Source: a virus. From it: a stretch of DNA of 26,836 bases. The translations under genes and the position numbers were made by a program. This document shows positions 24,401 through 26,836 of this stretch, one piece after another. The first letter of the stretch is position 1. Every line of letters begins with the position of its first letter. The stretch covers positions 1 through 26,836 of the IMG/VR virus record IMGVR_UViG_3300042350_003369, one strand, 5' to 3'. The notes beneath the pieces are model-generated. The model was given only the letters and a program-made list of their open reading frames with translations, was not told where the DNA came from and did not search any database.

Positions 24401-26205
24401 CTACTACAACAGGGTCTACAACATATAGTAACCGATGGAGCAATGATCAATTTAATAGAATTGTTAATGTATATCGATATATCCCATGGACAATATATGA
24501 TAAGATGAATAATTCAGAGTATTCTAATGCGTCTTATAATATAAAAAATGATTATGATTTTGCCAAACAACCGTTATTTAAAATAACGCCATTTATAAAA
24601 TATGTAAACAAAAACAGTATATCTCCTAAATATGTTGCCGCAAACGGTGATTGTTTTATAGGTTGTATGGCTCAAAAAATACTCCATAATCCTGAAACTA
24701 CCGGTATACCTGCAGAAAAAAAAGGATGGCAATTCGGGTTGTTAAAAAGACAAGAAACTAAAACAGAATTTAGCGATACCGGATCACCAATAGTTAACTA
24801 TGACGAAATAATTGCAGGATTTGGAAATACTATAATTATACTTACCGAAAATAAGTATAACACAGGAATGCGCGTTAAACGTTTAAGTGCAGATTCTAAG
24901 TTTTGGAATTGGGAATTTATTAATAGAGGTAACATTTCGAATTCAAAAGAGTGGGATTTTTATGATTATTCTGTAATATGGAATAAAAAAGAAGAAGATT
25001 ATTTTAATACCGGTTATAATGTTGTTTTAGGTGATTTATTTGGATTAGGTTATGAAAAGTTAGATCCTTATCGAATTAAAAAAAGAGCTAATCGCATTAG
25101 ATATTCAAAAGATAATATATCTGGAGTGTACACCGATCAAAATAGGATATTCTTACCGGTTGCATTTCAAGATTTAGATTCTAAATATGGTAGCATATCA
25201 GCACTAAGCAGTGTTCAAAATAAAGCAATTGCCGTGCAAGATCACGGTATTGTTGTGCTTGAAATAGATGAACGTTCTGCAGTTCCGGATAATTCAGGCA
25301 GACAATTAACATTGTCGGAAGGCAAACCATTAGGAAGTGATTATTTGGTATTATCAGATACTATTGGCTCACAACATTTACGGTCTATTGTAGAAACGGA
25401 AAATGCTACATACGGAGTAGATGTGTCTAAGTTTAAAGTGTGGCGTATTACAGGTAAAGGCTTTGAAATAATATCTGATACCAAATCCATACGATCTGAA
25501 CTAAATGCTTATTTTAAACAAACATCTCCCGGTGGAACAAACATAGAAGCACATAATATTAATGAATTTGAGGTGGTTGGAGGACATAACAAGCGCCATG
25601 CTGAAGTGGTATTTACTATTAAATATGAACCTAATAGAGAGATTGTTAATAATATTTCATTTATATTTTCTGAGTTTAGTGATTCATTTACGTCTAATAA
25701 AATGGACTATAATGCTAATTTCTATCTTTCCATAAATAATGATTTTATTATGTGTGATACAAGCAGATTGCCGGGATTTGATGAATTTTGGATGGAAAAA
25801 GATAGTGCAATTAAATGTTCATTCTATGGTAATATAAATTCTAGTCATTTAGAAATACCTGTTAATGGTCCAGAGCAGATAAATGCTTTAGTTAAAACAT
25901 TTGATCACTGGGAAGGTATTATGGATGATTCTGTGCCTGATATAGTTTATTACAGAACAAAAAATCAAACATCGCTACAAAATCCATTTGTTCCTACAGC
26001 GGCTAATGAATTATACGTGCTTCCTAAATGGAAAGAAGATAGATGGTTTGTTCCTATAAAAAGAGCAACTACTTCTGTTTCTGGAGGATATATCCAAGGA
26101 AGTATATTAAAAGGTCAATATATATTAATAAAATTAGAGTATTTATCAGGTCAAGATTTTTGGATAAAAAGTATATTTACAGAATATAAACAAGCCATAC
26201 GATGA
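21445..26205 (+). CDS. Giant tail muzzle / stabilisation-type protein, crAss-like, 1586 aa
   Basis: This matches what is annotated as stabilisation protein in crAss-like phages, the protein forming the outer tail (muzzle). The N-terminus (FDNGVNTDIDPARVPATQY, then GRNVRLVNDRSNG and VIKPLDGTS) is the family hallmark. Further on, KHLCGNYVYYMRYVTKSYDKT (around residue 215-235) opens a long beta-rich body with many Asn, Tyr and Gly. Near residues 1230-1330 a second recognisable block appears: YGSISALSSVQNKAIAVQDHG, SEGKPLGSDYLVLSD, then IGSQHLRSIVETENATYGVD, a beta-propeller-like stretch. It begins at 21445 after the adaptor stop; an earlier ATG at 21400 is a read-through of the adaptor end in another frame. 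Its stop overlaps the next start (ATGA). No peptidoglycan-cutting motif was noticed. Confidence 0.82.
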   Translation: MQINVFDNGVNTDIDPARVPATQYTSGRNVRLVNDRSNGLVIKPLDGTSLQFVIGGNKVPIGTIDTPYGFSIIFSKAQSSTAFDEIGVYPAPNCIVNNNPNSLGFSNQYRPLKNILSTTGALIDCITTELNFSVGNTITGFVRLDDDNTFNIYFTDNRNPVRCINSGFKLDGTQADIKRISVKQLHIDKLTSIFLDTNIPGKIDLLSVSTTGKHLCGNYVYYMRYVTKSYDKTPFKCQSGPIQIAPTSNQTYDQILQAHGGEGGRQTDKSVLLRVSGGFNSDHNTDIPLDKAYDYVEFAYCYNYENGAKTFEIIDKLFPINGNDTIDVLITGDEPKIASSLSDILFRHPEDRIAETIKYHKRKLYIGNTSVEYPLYDTIPGSNGIEKEQYLIEFAKRIKISYLKNRTSTTVGSKLLSFDIISELGDINAGYGGNIYKDEKKTYYNVGYFRGETYQFGIQFTLNNGQETLYYPMKGDDEWSENSKGNFVNEDGIYRFPSVYDYPYYGEIEPNTNHLVPGSNVLQLLFVEFDMSDAIIYLNNNPFAADFFQKYISGYCFGRAERKPNLVYQGLMMHAFDGAPFGDWPDNVAYYSMIDKGPEYRNDKTSYGPGNDPDTLTNNNYPLRNSLPHSPDQLECINYAMYPNVTGGQNDIFFDSDNADSSMTLSKKRFPLFTRFNGYYKESLKIEDTGFLQNAEPVLVYQTVSGKSFIPSYPFAALPAIFIWKRRNDGNNFEDIPRVYYIEQFFGLHQNYLRGDYTATESNSGGFNSFLQTPSLNYKAIFSNDYFFEKNIPDGSYHMLMFSAVQYTTYCSKKLDVDDGYRRDYMDASLEDLAYDSRCRPYNFGAAPTRNHFVKYPSYGYSGNTNTLGNIAGWPIQAYQIYEWEQGAKEGFTSFFTQGGDFSKDCLFWFNSANTQSAERGVANRSFAIGRYIGIKFELPYKIDETEYPSAVSGRCGRENASLNAIYLGSNGYWGDHQAPHTRIPSTTTGSTTYSNRWSNDQFNRIVNVYRYIPWTIYDKMNNSEYSNASYNIKNDYDFAKQPLFKITPFIKYVNKNSISPKYVAANGDCFIGCMAQKILHNPETTGIPAEKKGWQFGLLKRQETKTEFSDTGSPIVNYDEIIAGFGNTIIILTENKYNTGMRVKRLSADSKFWNWEFINRGNISNSKEWDFYDYSVIWNKKEEDYFNTGYNVVLGDLFGLGYEKLDPYRIKKRANRIRYSKDNISGVYTDQNRIFLPVAFQDLDSKYGSISALSSVQNKAIAVQDHGIVVLEIDERSAVPDNSGRQLTLSEGKPLGSDYLVLSDTIGSQHLRSIVETENATYGVDVSKFKVWRITGKGFEIISDTKSIRSELNAYFKQTSPGGTNIEAHNINEFEVVGGHNKRHAEVVFTIKYEPNREIVNNISFIFSEFSDSFTSNKMDYNANFYLSINNDFIMCDTSRLPGFDEFWMEKDSAIKCSFYGNINSSHLEIPVNGPEQINALVKTFDHWEGIMDDSVPDIVYYRTKNQTSLQNPFVPTAANELYVLPKWKEDRWFVPIKRATTSVSGGYIQGSILKGQYILIKLEYLSGQDFWIKSIFTEYKQAIR

Positions 26206-26836
26206 AATCTAGCAAAAAATTATATAAAAAGAAAATGCAACCGCCTAAATATGCGATTGGAGCCGTTCTTGCTCCATTGGCTGCGGCGGTAACAACATCA
26301 GGAGTTCCGGCTACAGGAGCTGCAGCTACGGGTGCATTAAGCGCAAGTACATCAGCGGCAATAGCTGGTGCCACTAAAACTGCAGGTGCAAGTGTTACCA
26401 CTGGCGCTCCATATGGAATGCTATCGTCTAATGCAAATTCTAGTACAATTCCTAGTACAATGCAAGGTTTTAATAACATGCTAGGTATTGATCCCACTAA
26501 AGCAGCAGGTGCAGGTCAGATGACTCAGTCTAAAAACGCAAGTAGTAAAGTAAATGATATTATGCAACTTGATAGTATTGGTGATTTAATGAGTTTAAAC
26601 AAACTTCCAATGTTAGCAATTTCCGGGATAAGAGAAAATGCATTAAGAAGACAAAAGGGGAAAATGAACCAAATGAATTTTGCTGATAATATGAACACTA
26701 ATATGGATTCAGGTGCTTATGGAGATTCAGGAATGATGAAAAAGGGGGGAATAATGAACTCGGTGGCTGAACTTACAGGACAGGAGTATATCGTTCCTAA
26801 AGAATTAATACCGTATGCTTTAGCGGCAGGAAACGC
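26202..26836 (+). CDS. Ala/Gly-rich putative cargo (ejection) protein, partial, cut by window end
   Basis: The gene starts by ATGA overlap with the muzzle stop and is open for at least 211 codons to the window end. The N-terminus is basic (MKSSKKLYKKKMQPPKY), then an Ala/Gly/Thr-rich region (about 20-75, GAVLAPLAAAVTTSG and AATGALSASTSAAIAGATK), suggesting a flexible or membrane-active stretch. Near residue 180 come MMKKGGIMNSVAELTGQEYIVPKEL and IPYALAAGN, resembling the SDxGEYVIPADVV..LG.GN motif recurrent in phage ejection and tape-measure-type proteins. The KKGG here is shared with the 535- and 771-residue proteins upstream. In crAss-like phages, large cargo proteins follow the muzzle gene, which agrees. 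The true length is unknown. Confidence 0.6.
   Translation, partial: MKSSKKLYKKKMQPPKYAIGAVLAPLAAAVTTSGVPATGAAATGALSASTSAAIAGATKTAGASVTTGAPYGMLSSNANSSTIPSTMQGFNNMLGIDPTKAAGAGQMTQSKNASSKVNDIMQLDSIGDLMSLNKLPMLAISGIRENALRRQKGKMNQMNFADNMNTNMDSGAYGDSGMMKKGGIMNSVAELTGQEYIVPKELIPYALAAGN

Noticed and set aside
26177-26497. Minus-strand 106-codon ORF opposite the cargo gene
   Set aside because: Low-complexity Ala/Pro/Val translation that mirrors the Ala/Gly-rich plus-strand gene, which has an ATGA-coupled start.

Overview
The window is a segment of a tailed-phage genome from an AT-rich virus that most likely infects a Bacteroidota host. All convincing genes are on the plus strand, packed with gaps of a few bases or short overlaps. 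The terminase, portal, major capsid protein and the very long tail protein look, from memory, like those of crAss-like podoviruses (Crassvirales). The order packaging, then portal, capsid, ring/adaptor proteins, a giant muzzle-type protein and a cargo/ejection-type protein fits that group. Start sites mostly lack a Shine-Dalgarno sequence and have A-rich leaders. Several cluster boundaries carry TAnnTTTG, the -7 box of Bacteroidetes promoters. Both points support the host assignment. TAA, TAG and TGA are all used as ordinary stops, so there is no sign of the stop-codon recoding known in some relatives.

Positions 1-1689 hold four small or mid-size genes: an unknown, a likely RusA-like Holliday-junction resolvase, a small beta-rich protein and an unknown. 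Positions 1701-5092 hold a host-recognition block: a Pro/Cys-rich 81-residue protein, a 917-residue modular tail fibre and a small companion. Positions 5120-10220 hold two small genes, the large terminase (Walker A GSRQRGKT, EEAG Walker B, RNase H-like nuclease) and the 842-residue portal. The best promoter in the window (TTTG-N20-TAnnTTTG) lies just before this packaging block.

Positions 10222-14147 hold two large ORFs of unknown function, which I regard as candidate virion cargo or ejection proteins. They carry lysine/glycine tags (KGG, GGLFKKK), a proline-rich 9-nt repeat, a duplicated CYKCGGKM motif and a C-terminal RGLWDNIR-type tail. This is the most unusual part of the window. Positions 14179-19045 hold the head module: a scaffold-like protein, the major capsid protein, a conserved follow-on protein, an adaptor-like protein and a Cys-rich protein, ending at a clear intrinsic terminator (19097-19129).

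Positions 19133-26836 hold the tail module: a -7 box almost touching the start codon of a small CxxC membrane protein, then ring-like proteins with nested overlaps, a basic protein, a 1586-residue muzzle/stabilisation-type protein, and the start of an Ala/Gly-rich cargo protein that runs off the window. There is no stretch over 300 bases without a gene. I see no tRNA, rRNA, CRISPR array, insertion sequence, integrase or attachment site. Family assignments rest on motif recognition and gene order, with no database search.
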